DNA of 33,396 bases. It comes from Aestuariirhabdus haliotis. GTDB lineage: Bacteria > Pseudomonadota > Gammaproteobacteria > Pseudomonadales > Aestuariirhabdaceae. Under the pieces are notes generated by a model. That model was not told where the DNA came from and did no database searches. It saw only the letters and a program-made list of their open reading frames with translations. Positions 1 to 8,948 of the stretch are shown piece by piece. Within the stretch, counting starts at the first letter, position 1. Each line of letters opens with the position of its first letter. The stretch covers positions 1 to 33,396 of the forward strand of contig NZ_JAKSDZ010000036.1 of assembly GCF_023509475.1 (NCBI RefSeq), read 5' to 3'. A program made the translations under genes and the position numbers.

Positions 1-100
1 GCTTTTTTGTGTCTGAACGATAACTACCGGTCGGTGGTTCGGCTCATTCTAATTTGGGCCTCCGGGCACCACATACAATCCTTAACCGAAGGGATAAACG

Positions 101-130
101 AAAAGCCTGCTAGCGATAGCGGGCTTTTTT
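101..130 (+). terminator. Intrinsic terminator in repeat unit 1
   Basis: The arms AAAAGCCTGCTA and TAGCGGGCTTTT pair over 12 bp with one G-T wobble around the loop GCGA, followed by a run of T. This is a textbook rho-independent terminator for rightward transcription entering from outside the window. Confidence 0.85.
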
Positions 131-222
131 GTGCCTGAACGATAACTACCGGTCGGTGGTTCGGCTCATTCTAATTTGGGCCTCCGGGCACCACATACAA
201 TCCTAAACCGAAGGGATTAACG

Positions 223-252
223 AAAAGCCTGCTAGCGATAGCGGGCTTTTTT
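223..252 (+). terminator. Intrinsic terminator in repeat unit 2
   Basis: This is an identical copy of the unit-1 terminator hairpin, displaced by exactly 122 bp, again with loop GCGA and a T-run. The tail of a further copy is present at positions 1-8, so at least three terminators stand in series. Confidence 0.85.
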
Positions 253-318
253 GTGTCTGAACAATAACTACCGGTCGGTGGTTCGGCTTTTCTTCGTTGC
301 TCTCTTATCTGCCGCCGA

Positions 319-717
319 TCAAGATTCCACAAAGCCCTGTAGCCAGGCGATGGCATCTTCGCGGTTATCGAAACACTTATTGGTTAACCCACCTTCGGTG
401 TAAACCCGGGAAAAGGCCTCACCCGTGAGCAATGACGACGTACATTGTTGAAGATTCAACGCAATCGCCTTGGCATTGCCCTGTTTTACAAATTCCAGGT
501 GGTAATCCAACACATCGGGAGAGGCCAGCGATACGCCGACAAAATCGATCAATATGGCGTAATTGTCTATATCCAGTTCGCTTTCAATCAGCGCACGCAA
601 CCGCTTCTGCATGCTCTGGAAAAACTCAAGATTCCAGGGGCCGGCAGCATAGATACTGACAATATTGCCGCTAATGGAAAAACGACAATTACCGTGAGCT
701 GTAAAACGTGATGCCAA
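319..717 (-). CDS. Small STAS/SpoIIAA-like cytosolic protein, function unknown
   Basis: The product is 132 residues with no signal peptide or membrane segment. Its alternating hydrophobic strands and helices, including the strand YAILIDFVGV at about residues 53-62 and a C-terminal FDNREDAIAWL helix, resemble the SpoIIAA-like or STAS fold seen in many short hypothetical proteins of marine gammaproteobacteria. The assignment rests on pattern, not on a catalytic motif. The only plausible start is TTG at 717, preceded by GAGG with five-base spacing; the next in-frame ATG would remove much of the fold. It is divergent from the solute-binding protein at 955 and its 3' end faces the tandem terminators. 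Anti-anti-sigma or regulatory roles are possible, but nothing nearby identifies a partner. Confidence 0.6.
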   Translation of the reverse strand: MASRFTAHGNCRFSISGNIVSIYAAGPWNLEFFQSMQKRLRALIESELDIDNYAILIDFVGVSLASPDVLDYHLEFVKQGNAKAIALNLQQCTSSLLTGEAFSRVYTEGGLTNKCFDNREDAIAWLQGFVES

Positions 718-954
718 AGTAGCCTCTGCTGTAGATGAATATATGGTTAACCGTGCCGCACACCGAGTAGAAAATCCAGCTCTCCGCTTATACCCAGTAC
801 GTCTTAGCGGTATAGGTAATTAACAGCTTTTAATCTTAACGCCGCCGACAAGCGTTGATCCACATCTATATACCCCGTTTGGCTGCGGAGTAGGCTTGCG
901 TCCTTCCTTTTCCTTTAGCCTTCGCATTTTTAGGGAATCAGTCAATCACCTCTC

Positions 955-1707
955 ATGACCGCTTTTCGTTATATCGCCATCGCCCTGGTGGGCCTTTGCC
1001 AATGGGCATCCGCCGCCAGCTCTGACGTTGAATTGATCTTTGCTTACGGAGCCTTCGACGGCCCTCCCCACGCCCTGCTCAACCCCAAACCACCTCGACA
1101 GCTCACCGGCGGCGTTATGTATGACCTGGGTTTGGAAATCGGCAAGCGACTGAATACCCGGGTCCGGTTTATCAAGGCTCCCCGTGCCCGCCTGGTCGAT
1201 TGGTTGATCAAAGGCAAGGTACACGCCCAGTGTGAATTAAATCCCGCCTGGATTCAGGATGATGACGAGCTTTTCTGGTCATCTAACCTGTTCGATTCCG
1301 TTGACCGTTTTTACAGCACTCCCGAGACAGCTAAGCGCATTAAGGAGCACAGCGACTTGAAAGGTTTGCGTGTGGGCGGGCTGAAAGATTATTCCTACTC
1401 ACCCCGCTTGACCCACCTTGTGATGACCGGGGAGGTGATGCGAGTGGATGCGGCTTCGGCCCAGCAACTGTTCCAGATGCTGGAACGCAAGCGAATCGAA
1501 GTCGTCATCGTCGATGAAATCGTGGGCAACTATTTATCTTCCCTGTTTCCGGGCCGTTTCGTCCAGACTCAACTGGAGGATGCTCATGAAGGCCGTTATT
1601 GCGCCTTCTCCAAAAACGCCCCTGTACTCTTCGAGCAATTTAACGCCGCCGTCCAGTCCCTAATCGATGACGGTACAATCCGCGACATTCTGCGAAAGTA
1701 TCTATAA
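955..1707 (+). CDS. Periplasmic solute-binding protein, family 3-like
   Basis: The 250-residue product has a signal peptide (MTAFRYIAIALVGLCQWASA, cleavage probably near residue 20) followed by a two-lobe layout typical of SBP_bac_3 proteins. The segments GGVMYDLGLEIGKRL, LKGLRVGGLKDYSYS and a final IRDILRKYL helix are all characteristic. No permease or ATPase gene is adjacent. The next gene downstream on the same strand is a membrane diguanylate cyclase 146 bases away, so this protein may act as a periplasmic sensor or orphan receptor rather than a transport component; that is inference. The ligand cannot be read from sequence. The start ATG has only a weak ribosome-binding site. Confidence 0.75.
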   Translation: MTAFRYIAIALVGLCQWASAASSDVELIFAYGAFDGPPHALLNPKPPRQLTGGVMYDLGLEIGKRLNTRVRFIKAPRARLVDWLIKGKVHAQCELNPAWIQDDDELFWSSNLFDSVDRFYSTPETAKRIKEHSDLKGLRVGGLKDYSYSPRLTHLVMTGEVMRVDAASAQQLFQMLERKRIEVVIVDEIVGNYLSSLFPGRFVQTQLEDAHEGRYCAFSKNAPVLFEQFNAAVQSLIDDGTIRDILRKYL

Positions 1708-1853
1708 TCTTACCGGGCATCATGTATTGCCCAGGCCAACCAACGGCTTAGCATTTTAAATGCCGCGGGATACCTTTCAGCAAGCCTATCCAGCCTTTTA
1801 GAACAGGGTTCTTGAGGTTTCTATGTATAGGTGAACATCGGGCGACCACGACG

Positions 1854-3512
1854 ATGGAACGACGTGTTTTTGGGTTCTTTTTCCTGATCTTGCTGATCTT
1901 CAGCCTGGTTTCTTATCTGGTCATGCAAAGCACTCTGGACAAGCTAAGCATCGAGCGGCAAAACCAGCAACTAGAGCAATATCGAGTCATTCGTCATCAC
2001 TTACAAACCTCTTACCGCCTGCTCGATGAACTGCTGAGAAACCGGTCTGTAACCTACAAAGCCTTGCATCAAGACGCCACCCGATGGCTGGCCCGCCGCA
2101 CCTCCGGGACCAGTCTATCTGAACTACAGCAACAGTTAATATCTGAAGCAGGGTTTCCCGTCGATATCTTTGTTATCTCTGATGACCTGATCATCACGGA
2201 ATCAACGTTTCCTCCAGATCAGGGGCTCGACTTCAGGCTACCGGCCTTCATCCATGTACAGAACTATTTACGTGCAGCTCTGGAGCGCCAAGAGACTCTG
2301 GTCAGCATACCGACTCTGGAACTAACCTCAGGCCAATACAAACTCTACACCTACTCGCCACTTCCTTCTGGCGGTTACCTGGAGCTAGGGTTTGTCGACC
2401 CCGAGGTCAATGCGTATTTTCAATCCTACATCGAGCAGAGCCGATCCCATCAGGGGGTTGATATAAAACTGTTTATCGACATCTGGGATTCCACGCTGAT
2501 GCAACTGGGCTTGCCACCACAACCGGATGGGGTTGATAAAACAGAACTGATTCAGCAGCAAGAGCAAGTCATGCGTGCTGAGCGAAGACACTTCCAGAAC
2601 ATGGTTCCCGGGCAAGTGACAACGGCCCATAATTCTGAGGGCTACCGGGCACAGGTGTACGATGTCTTATTGTCGCTAGAGCCATTCCCCGATGTCACCA
2701 TGCGCATATTGAGTAAGGTCACTTTTACTGATAGTGAGTTTGTTCAACTGCAACAGCGCGTGCGTAACTTCTCACTCATAATGCTGGGATTAGCGGTACT
2801 GGTACTATTCGGCCTGATGTTTCTGGTACGGTTTCATCTGGTACGTCCCATCACCAGCCTCGTCAATGCCATACGCAACGCTCAGGAGATCGACATTGCT
2901 CACAGCAGTTCAATCCCCGAACTAAAATTTCTAGCCTCAAACTACAATCAAATGCTGGAAAAAAATCGGGCTCAGCTCATCAAGCTGGAAAGCCTTAGTC
3001 TTCGCGACCCTTTGACGGATCTCTATAATCGCCGGCATTTGGAATCTGTCATGCATTCCGAATTAGCGAGAGCGAAGCGCCATAACACGGTGGTCGCCTT
3101 CGCCATGCTCGATGTCGATTGCTTCAAATCTTACAATGATATTTACGGCCATCAGGATGGTGACCTTGTTCTCAGGCGGCTCGCCAAATTGATGCAAAAT
3201 TATTTCCGACGCGCCGGAGATTTCGTCTTTCGATACGGCGGCGAAGAGTTTGCGTTACTGGTAACCGATACCCCGGACCCGCAAATGATTGCGCGCTTTG
3301 AAGAGCTACGCGTATTGATTGACCAGGCACAATTGCCTCACGAAGGTAGCAATGTAGTAGATCACATCACTGTTTCGATCGGCATTTGCCTGACCGATGA
3401 TCCCTCTCTTTACAATCCCGACCAATTGATTTTTCGGGCCGACCAGGCACTCTACGAAGCCAAAAGAGCGGGGCGTAATCGGGTCATGTTTTCGGCCCTC
3501 GACAAGCCATAA
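1854..3512 (+). CDS. Membrane diguanylate cyclase (GGDEF) with a periplasmic sensor domain
   Basis: From ATG 1854 the product is 552 residues. It has a first membrane helix at about residues 5-25, a long periplasmic region to about 305, a second membrane helix (FSLIMLGLAVLVLFGLMFLV), a short HAMP-like linker and a C-terminal GGDEF domain starting at LRDPLTDLYNRRHL. The active-site signature is GGEEF at residues 462-466, and an RxxD allosteric I-site (RAGD, 453-456) lies five residues before it, so an active, product-inhibited c-di-GMP synthase is expected. The reading frame extends upstream to a TTG at 1812, but ATG 1854 places the membrane helix at the N-terminus as is usual; neither start has a strong Shine-Dalgarno. 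The neighbouring solute-binding protein may supply the signal. Confidence 0.88.
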   Translation: MERRVFGFFFLILLIFSLVSYLVMQSTLDKLSIERQNQQLEQYRVIRHHLQTSYRLLDELLRNRSVTYKALHQDATRWLARRTSGTSLSELQQQLISEAGFPVDIFVISDDLIITESTFPPDQGLDFRLPAFIHVQNYLRAALERQETLVSIPTLELTSGQYKLYTYSPLPSGGYLELGFVDPEVNAYFQSYIEQSRSHQGVDIKLFIDIWDSTLMQLGLPPQPDGVDKTELIQQQEQVMRAERRHFQNMVPGQVTTAHNSEGYRAQVYDVLLSLEPFPDVTMRILSKVTFTDSEFVQLQQRVRNFSLIMLGLAVLVLFGLMFLVRFHLVRPITSLVNAIRNAQEIDIAHSSSIPELKFLASNYNQMLEKNRAQLIKLESLSLRDPLTDLYNRRHLESVMHSELARAKRHNTVVAFAMLDVDCFKSYNDIYGHQDGDLVLRRLAKLMQNYFRRAGDFVFRYGGEEFALLVTDTPDPQMIARFEELRVLIDQAQLPHEGSNVVDHITVSIGICLTDDPSLYNPDQLIFRADQALYEAKRAGRNRVMFSALDKP

Positions 3513-3590
3513 CGCAGCCCGCCGCCCACACCCGATCAACCAGCCTGAGCCACGCTCATATTGAGGGCGGCCCAATGGCATCGTGCCAAC

Positions 3591-4388
3591 TTATTTAAAC
3601 AGACCTTTTAATTGATCCAGCTGACCTTTCTGCTTTTCGTTCAAGTTCTCATCCAGCTTCTCCTCCAGCGCTTTCGTCGCCTTCTCTTTAGCCAGGCCTT
3701 CAAGATGCTTAACCACATTGTCAGTGGCCTGGGCCAGGATCGGATCCAACAATGCCTGGGTCAATTGCTCTGGCGTCAAACCGGTCTTGCGATCGCCAAT
3801 ATTGTTCAGTTTGATGTCAGCCATAGAGAGAGAATGCTCACCCAATTGTTCGGTCATCAGCGTGATACCGCTGTTGGTGAAACTGAACTTCTCAATCATC
3901 AAACGAACCTCTTTTTCGGCACCAGAGGATTCAGTTTCGGATGATGATGAGGCAGAATCCTGTGCCGATTTTTTACCACCGCCAGCTTTTTTGACGTGGT
4001 TCAGAATGTCCTGAATATTGTTGTGGGTGAGGTCTTTCTGCTCGGCAATTAACTTCGCACCATCAACCAATACCTCATTAATCACGATGACATCACCAGC
4101 TAAGGAGGCAGGTTCTACCTGTAACGCCACCTGCCCCATGGAAAAGGCGTAATCACTCTGGTAACCCGCCGGATTATCAATCTGCAGACCAAACAGGTCG
4201 CCACGGCCTTCGGTCAAGGATAACTCGACCTTGTTAAGCACTACGGGCGTTCCGGTGACTTTGGGCCCAGCCGTTTCCACGGCCACCTTGATGATCTCAT
4301 TAATATTTTGTAGCCCCAGAAAAGCCACCAATGCAATAACGGCGATCATCGCTACCACAACACCCAGCGCAATTTTGACCAGTTTCAT
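3591..4388 (-). CDS. AsmA-like membrane-anchored periplasmic protein
   Basis: The 265-residue product has one N-terminal membrane anchor (about residues 5-27) followed by short amphipathic beta strands of the type found in AsmA/DUF748 proteins, such as VVLNKVELSLTEGRGDLFGL and VALQVEPASLAGDVIVINEV. A serine- and glutamate-rich linker lies at about residues 140-160, and the C-terminus is a highly charged helix rich in Lys, Glu and Gln. Family members are usually much larger, so this is a short version. The start is supported by GAGGAA just upstream of ATG 4388. It converges with the diguanylate cyclase and precedes no obvious partner; a role in envelope or lipid homeostasis is only inferred from the family. 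Confidence 0.65.
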   Translation of the reverse strand: MKLVKIALGVVVAMIAVIALVAFLGLQNINEIIKVAVETAGPKVTGTPVVLNKVELSLTEGRGDLFGLQIDNPAGYQSDYAFSMGQVALQVEPASLAGDVIVINEVLVDGAKLIAEQKDLTHNNIQDILNHVKKAGGGKKSAQDSASSSSETESSGAEKEVRLMIEKFSFTNSGITLMTEQLGEHSLSMADIKLNNIGDRKTGLTPEQLTQALLDPILAQATDNVVKHLEGLAKEKATKALEEKLDENLNEKQKGQLDQLKGLFK

Positions 4389-4568
4389 AAGTTCCTCGTT
4401 TAAGCAAAGCTATCCATAAATAGAAAATCATGGCCGCTGAACGACTCGTTCATAGCGATCATTCAGTGCGTGCCAACCAGAGCTTTTATATCAGATGGCG
4501 CACAACGCATGCTGTGAACCAGTCACCCGGATTCTCTCGATATCGCAGGCGACTGATTACAGTCACGG

Positions 4569-7500
4569 CTACGCAGCCGGAGATCTCACCTTATACAACG
4601 TAGAATAGAATACAGGCACCATCACCATGGTCAGAATCGTGCCGAACAACAGACCAAACATGATGGTTAATGCCATCGAGATCCAGAAGGCATCCTGAAT
4701 CAAAGGTATTACTCCCAGAATGGTGGTTGCCGCCCCCAGAATCACGGGTCGCAAACGGGATATACCCGCGCTCAGGATACTGTCGTAACGGGACAAGCCC
4801 GTTGCCATGTTGACATCAATCTCATCGAGCAGAACGATCGAATTTTTGATCATCAAGCCGACCAGACTCATGGCACCCAGCATGGCCATAAAGCCGAAAG
4901 GTATCTGTGTCGGTCCTAGAATCGCGGTGATCCCTATAAGCGCAAAGGGCACGGTTAATAGCATCACTAACAGGGGGCGTACGGCATTGAACAGCGCCAC
5001 GATGATCAGCACCATAATCACCGATCCGGGCACCATGCCGGGCAGGAGTGACAGCTGAGCCCGCAGAGTACTGTCGTATTCACCATCCCAGAAAAGGTCA
5101 AACCCGGGAGGCAGCTCCATCGCTTCGAACTCTTCGATCACACTGCTGCGCAAGGTTGGTAAGGTGACATCGACGGGTGACGCCTGAACCGCAACCTGAC
5201 GGCGCCGATTAAAGCGCGTGATGATCGGATCTTCCCACTCCATGCGAATGTCATCGGCCAATTGACCTAATGGTGTCGTTCTCACATTCAGCGGCGCCTG
5301 AACCTGCACGGACTCAAGATTACCCGCCACCGTTTGGCGAGATTCCTCTTCGTTTCTGGTCATAATCGGGATCAAGGTATCACCATCCCGGAAAATGCCG
5401 ACCGGAGCGCCGTCATAGGCACGACTGGTTGCTCGAGCCACATCACCACGAGTAGTGGTCGACCATCGTCCCCGGGTCTGGCTGTAGTCGACCACCACTT
5501 TCTGTACCCGCTGTCGCATATCGATGCGCACATTTTTTGCCAGCGGACTCTCATGCAAGATCGACATCCCCTCTTCACCCAACCGCCTCAATTCTCCCAG
5601 GTCGGCTTCGGCAGGCCCTGCAATACGCAGCTCAAACGGCCAGGTATCTCCCGGCCCTACCGTGTATTTTCGAACACGAATCATAGCCTGGGGATACTCT
5701 GCCTGAAGCGTAGCCCGTAACTCATCCACCAAAGGATCAACTTCGGCAAAGGAAGGGGTATTAACAATCAACTGACCAAACTCCGGGTAGGGGAACTCGG
5801 GGTCAACAGGCAAATAAAACCTGGGGCCCCCGGCGCCGACAAAGGTGCCCACACTTTTCACCCGGGGATCTTCAATAAGACGCGTCTCTATGGCCCGCAA
5901 ATCTTCCGACACCGCCTCAATCGGCGTTCCCATAGGCGCCCAGTAGTCGACCATAAACTGGGCTCGCGTCGAGTCCGGGAAAAATTGCTGCGGAACATAG
6001 CGTACGAAGCCATAACCGGCGGCAATCAACAAAACGGTCATCAGGCCGATGGTGCGATAACGGTGCCGTATTGCACTTTCCAAAATCGCCTTATAACGAT
6101 GGAAAAAGCCCGTATCGTAAGGATCTGAGGTTTGCTCAGTATCTGATGGTGGCTTTAATAACGCCATGCAATTCAATGGTGTCACCGTCATAGAGATCAG
6201 CCAGCTCCAGAGCAGGGAAATACCCACCACAATAAACAACGTTTGTCCGTATTCCCCGGCATCCGCCTGAGCCGAGTAGACCGGATAGAACGCCATAATG
6301 GCGACGATGGTGGCCCCCAGTAACGCGATACTGGGGCCCTTCGCGCTGTCAATTGCAGCATCCACCGGCTTCATTCCTTTCGCCAGCCGCACCGAATAGT
6401 TATCGGCCACCACGATCGCGTTATCAACCATCATGCCCAGTGCGACCACCAGTGCACCCAGTGACACCCGTTGCAGATCGATGCCCAACAACTTCATCAC
6501 GATAAAGGTGCCCAGAATCGTCACAATCAGAGCCCAACCAATCACCAGCCCCATGCGCCAACCCATCGCCAGGGTTAACACCACCAGCACGATCAATACG
6601 GCTTCAGCCAGGTTGATGACAAAGCCGTCGATCGATTCCTTGACCAGGTCCGACTGCCAGACAAACTTCTCGACGTTGATGCCGGCGGGCAGGTTCTCCA
6701 GCACCTCTTCCAGGCGCTTGTCCAATGCGGCACCGGTATCGAGCAAATTACCGCCGGTGACATTGGCCAACTGAACCGCCAATGCCGGTTCACCCTGAAA
6801 TCGCATCTGCATGATGGGTGGATCCAGATAATCCAGACGCACGGTCGCCACATCCCGTATACGGATCAACTCATTGCTTCGATTGGATGCACTGCCCGAT
6901 TGCAGGGTTCCCAGAGCGCCGGTGTCAGCCCGGGTCTTGCCGCCTCTTTCCAATTCATTGGCCACACTATCAACGATGTCACCGAAGCTGCGCCGAATCA
7001 CCAGATTGCCAATATCTTCCGGGGTTGAAAACTCTCCCGTGGTTTCGATCCGCAAGCGCTTGCCCGGCACCTCAACATGGCCGCTGTTCACCACCATATT
7101 CTGCAAAGTGAGTGTCGCCAACACATCCTCTTTGGTAATCCTGAGTGCCGCCAGCTGGGTATCGGAGATATCAAGATACACCACCTTGGGTTGCACTCCC
7201 CACAGGTCCACCCGCGAGACCCCAGGCACCAGACTCATCTCTTTTTTGATGGTTTTAACGTACTCTTCCAGCTCACCGTAACTGTAACCGTCGCCGGTAA
7301 CCGCCAGTACAAAGCCGAACACAAAACTGAAATCATCCACAATCTCCGGGTGGCTGACGCCTGGCGGCATATGGGGCATGACATCGCGAATTTTCTTGCG
7401 CATCTCGTCCCAGACCTGGGGCAAGGTGTCGGCCCAGTATTTCTGTTTCATATCGACTTTAATGATCGATAGCCCCGCACGGGAGATGGAATAGGTGGTA

Positions 7501-7733
7501 TCCAGCTGCGGCATCTCCTGCAAGGCCGCCTCGATACGATCGGTCACTTCAAGCTCGACTTCCTCGGCCGAAGCCCCGGGATACTGGGTAATGATGACCC
7601 CGATTTTCACCGTAAAGTCCGGGTCCTCCAAACGGCCCAACCCCATAAAACTGAAGATGCCGCCAACCACCAGCAAAAACACCACAAACTGGGTAAAGAC
7701 CTTTTTCTCCAGCGCCAGTTGGGTCAAATTCAT
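4569..7733 (-). CDS. RND efflux pump inner-membrane permease
   Basis: This 1054-residue protein has the standard RND layout: TM1 at the N-terminus, a periplasmic porter loop, a block of six helices, a second periplasmic loop and a C-terminal block. The TM4 proton-relay motif reads GMMVDNAIVV, with a single aspartate (D437), as in TriC-like permeases, rather than the paired Asp of AcrB. A hydrophilic Gly/Ser/Asn-rich stretch at about residues 250-292 looks like an insertion in the first periplasmic loop. Its start overlaps the stop of the adaptor gene by four bases (ATGA), so translation is probably coupled. With the upstream adaptor and outer-membrane lipoprotein it forms a tripartite exporter. 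The substrate is unknown; detergents or hydrophobic drugs are typical for the family. Confidence 0.92.
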   Translation of the reverse strand: MNLTQLALEKKVFTQFVVFLLVVGGIFSFMGLGRLEDPDFTVKIGVIITQYPGASAEEVELEVTDRIEAALQEMPQLDTTYSISRAGLSIIKVDMKQKYWADTLPQVWDEMRKKIRDVMPHMPPGVSHPEIVDDFSFVFGFVLAVTGDGYSYGELEEYVKTIKKEMSLVPGVSRVDLWGVQPKVVYLDISDTQLAALRITKEDVLATLTLQNMVVNSGHVEVPGKRLRIETTGEFSTPEDIGNLVIRRSFGDIVDSVANELERGGKTRADTGALGTLQSGSASNRSNELIRIRDVATVRLDYLDPPIMQMRFQGEPALAVQLANVTGGNLLDTGAALDKRLEEVLENLPAGINVEKFVWQSDLVKESIDGFVINLAEAVLIVLVVLTLAMGWRMGLVIGWALIVTILGTFIVMKLLGIDLQRVSLGALVVALGMMVDNAIVVADNYSVRLAKGMKPVDAAIDSAKGPSIALLGATIVAIMAFYPVYSAQADAGEYGQTLFIVVGISLLWSWLISMTVTPLNCMALLKPPSDTEQTSDPYDTGFFHRYKAILESAIRHRYRTIGLMTVLLIAAGYGFVRYVPQQFFPDSTRAQFMVDYWAPMGTPIEAVSEDLRAIETRLIEDPRVKSVGTFVGAGGPRFYLPVDPEFPYPEFGQLIVNTPSFAEVDPLVDELRATLQAEYPQAMIRVRKYTVGPGDTWPFELRIAGPAEADLGELRRLGEEGMSILHESPLAKNVRIDMRQRVQKVVVDYSQTRGRWSTTTRGDVARATSRAYDGAPVGIFRDGDTLIPIMTRNEEESRQTVAGNLESVQVQAPLNVRTTPLGQLADDIRMEWEDPIITRFNRRRQVAVQASPVDVTLPTLRSSVIEEFEAMELPPGFDLFWDGEYDSTLRAQLSLLPGMVPGSVIMVLIIVALFNAVRPLLVMLLTVPFALIGITAILGPTQIPFGFMAMLGAMSLVGLMIKNSIVLLDEIDVNMATGLSRYDSILSAGISRLRPVILGAATTILGVIPLIQDAFWISMALTIMFGLLFGTILTMVMVPVFYSTLYKVRSPAA

Positions 7734-8875
7734 GAGGAGGGCCCTTTACCGGAAAAATCAGAAATCCGCACCTGCTGGCCTTCACGCACCGAGTGAACAC
7801 CCCGCACCACAACCCATTCACCCGCCGTGATACCGGATTTGACCAACACGCCCTTGGCACTCAAACGGCCCAAAGTCACTTCCCGACGGCTCAGTTTTTT
7901 GGTGCTCTCATCGATCACCCAGACATAGGACTTCGGCGTATTATCGGTTGAAAAAACGGCGGTGGCCGGCACTTCCAGACCAATTTGCTGCGAGCTTTCG
8001 GGCAAGCGCGCGGCAACCACGGCAGAGCCCGCCATACCGGGTAATATTTCAACGCCCTCCGGTTGTGCCATAACCAACGTCACCGGGTAAGTACGAGTCG
8101 CCGCCGAAGCTTCCCTGCCGACTTCTTTGATGGTGGCCGGGACTTCAACCCCGGACAGGGCGTCAAAGCTGACCATGATGCTTTCAACATAGGGCACATA
8201 ACCGATCAGGGTTTCCGGGACAAAAATAACAAATTCGATGCTGGACGGATCCAGCACTCGCAGAATGGGTTGCTTGGCAATAACGGTTTCAAAATTCTCC
8301 ACGTAGGTCGCAACCACTTCTCCGGAAAACGGCGCCTGCAAGGAGGTATAGTTGAGACGATCCTCGGCCGTGCGCAGGGCACTGGTCAATGAATTGACCG
8401 TCGCTCGAGAGGAATCCCGCGCTGCTTTGGCCCGGTCCACAGCGGTTTCACTGGTGGCGCCGGGGTCTTCTTTGTACACATTGAGTATTCTTCGGTAGTC
8501 GGCTTCGGCTCGTTCGGCCGCCGCCCTGGCCCGCTCCAACTGTCCGCTTGCGGTGCCCACCGCATTGATATAATCCTGGGGATCAATATTGGCCACAATC
8601 TGACCCGCAGTGACCTGATCCCCCACCGCAACCGGTAGATCGATCATCGGTCCTGAGACTCGAAACGACAGATTCACTTCCTGACCGGCTTCCGCCCGGC
8701 CGGGAAATGGCGACTGGGCCAACGCCGCCGCGTCTGCCACCTTGATCGCCGGCACCAGACTCAAGGGTTTTTCTTTTGGCGCTTCGCTACAACCGCTGAT
8801 CGACAATAGCGCAATCAATATGGACAGCTGTCCCAGCACAGGAAGTCGTTCCGTCCATTTCATCATTGCCTTCAT
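7730..8875 (-). CDS. RND efflux periplasmic adaptor lipoprotein (MFP family)
   Basis: From ATG 8875 the product is 381 residues with a lipoprotein signal peptide ending in the lipobox LSISGC. It then shows the membrane-fusion-protein order: a beta-barrel/lipoyl half (LSFRVSGPMIDLPVAVGDQV), an alpha-helical hairpin (about residues 90-150), the second lipoyl half (YTSLQAPFSGEVVATYVENF) and C-terminal barrel domains. The frame extends upstream to 8914, but ATG 8875 is preceded by AAAGGGG and starts a proper signal peptide, so I prefer it. It lies between the outer-membrane component (73-bp gap) and the permease (4-bp overlap) and should link the two across the periplasm. Confidence 0.9.
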   Translation of the reverse strand: MKAMMKWTERLPVLGQLSILIALLSISGCSEAPKEKPLSLVPAIKVADAAALAQSPFPGRAEAGQEVNLSFRVSGPMIDLPVAVGDQVTAGQIVANIDPQDYINAVGTASGQLERARAAAERAEADYRRILNVYKEDPGATSETAVDRAKAARDSSRATVNSLTSALRTAEDRLNYTSLQAPFSGEVVATYVENFETVIAKQPILRVLDPSSIEFVIFVPETLIGYVPYVESIMVSFDALSGVEVPATIKEVGREASAATRTYPVTLVMAQPEGVEILPGMAGSAVVAARLPESSQQIGLEVPATAVFSTDNTPKSYVWVIDESTKKLSRREVTLGRLSAKGVLVKSGITAGEWVVVRGVHSVREGQQVRISDFSGKGPSS

Positions 8876-8948
8876 GCTTCTTGCCCCTTTGTTTTCATAG
8901 TCGATACTCCACACCCTTTACCGGGAAAATTTACCCGCCGCCAATGGA

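Larger units (their letters stand above)
1..288. repeat. 122-bp tandem repeat (about 2.4 copies, continues off the left edge)
   Basis: Units begin at 1, 123 and 245, each with GCTTTTTTGTG. Units 1 and 2 differ at only about three positions, and the third copy stops matching after position 288. Each full unit holds, in order, the T-tract of the preceding terminator, the motif ACCGGTCGGTGGTTCG, a stretch ending CCGGGCACCA, and a GC-rich hairpin. The GGTCGGTGGTTCG and CACCA parts resemble the T-arm and 3' end of a tRNA, although the sequence between them does not fold as a normal T-arm. Tandem repeats that carry a tRNA 3' fragment and a terminator are known downstream of E. coli tyrT, so a tRNA gene just left of the window is a reasonable inference. 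No intact tRNA is visible here. Confidence 0.95.

Noticed and set aside
15-71. A functional tRNA gene in the tandem repeat
   Set aside because: Only the T-arm-like and CACCA-like pieces are present; no acceptor, D-arm or anticodon stem can be formed.
3520-3573. GCCGCCC/GGGCGGC inverted repeat between the diguanylate cyclase and AsmA-like genes as a terminator
   Set aside because: The loop is nearly 50 bases and there is no T-run on either side.
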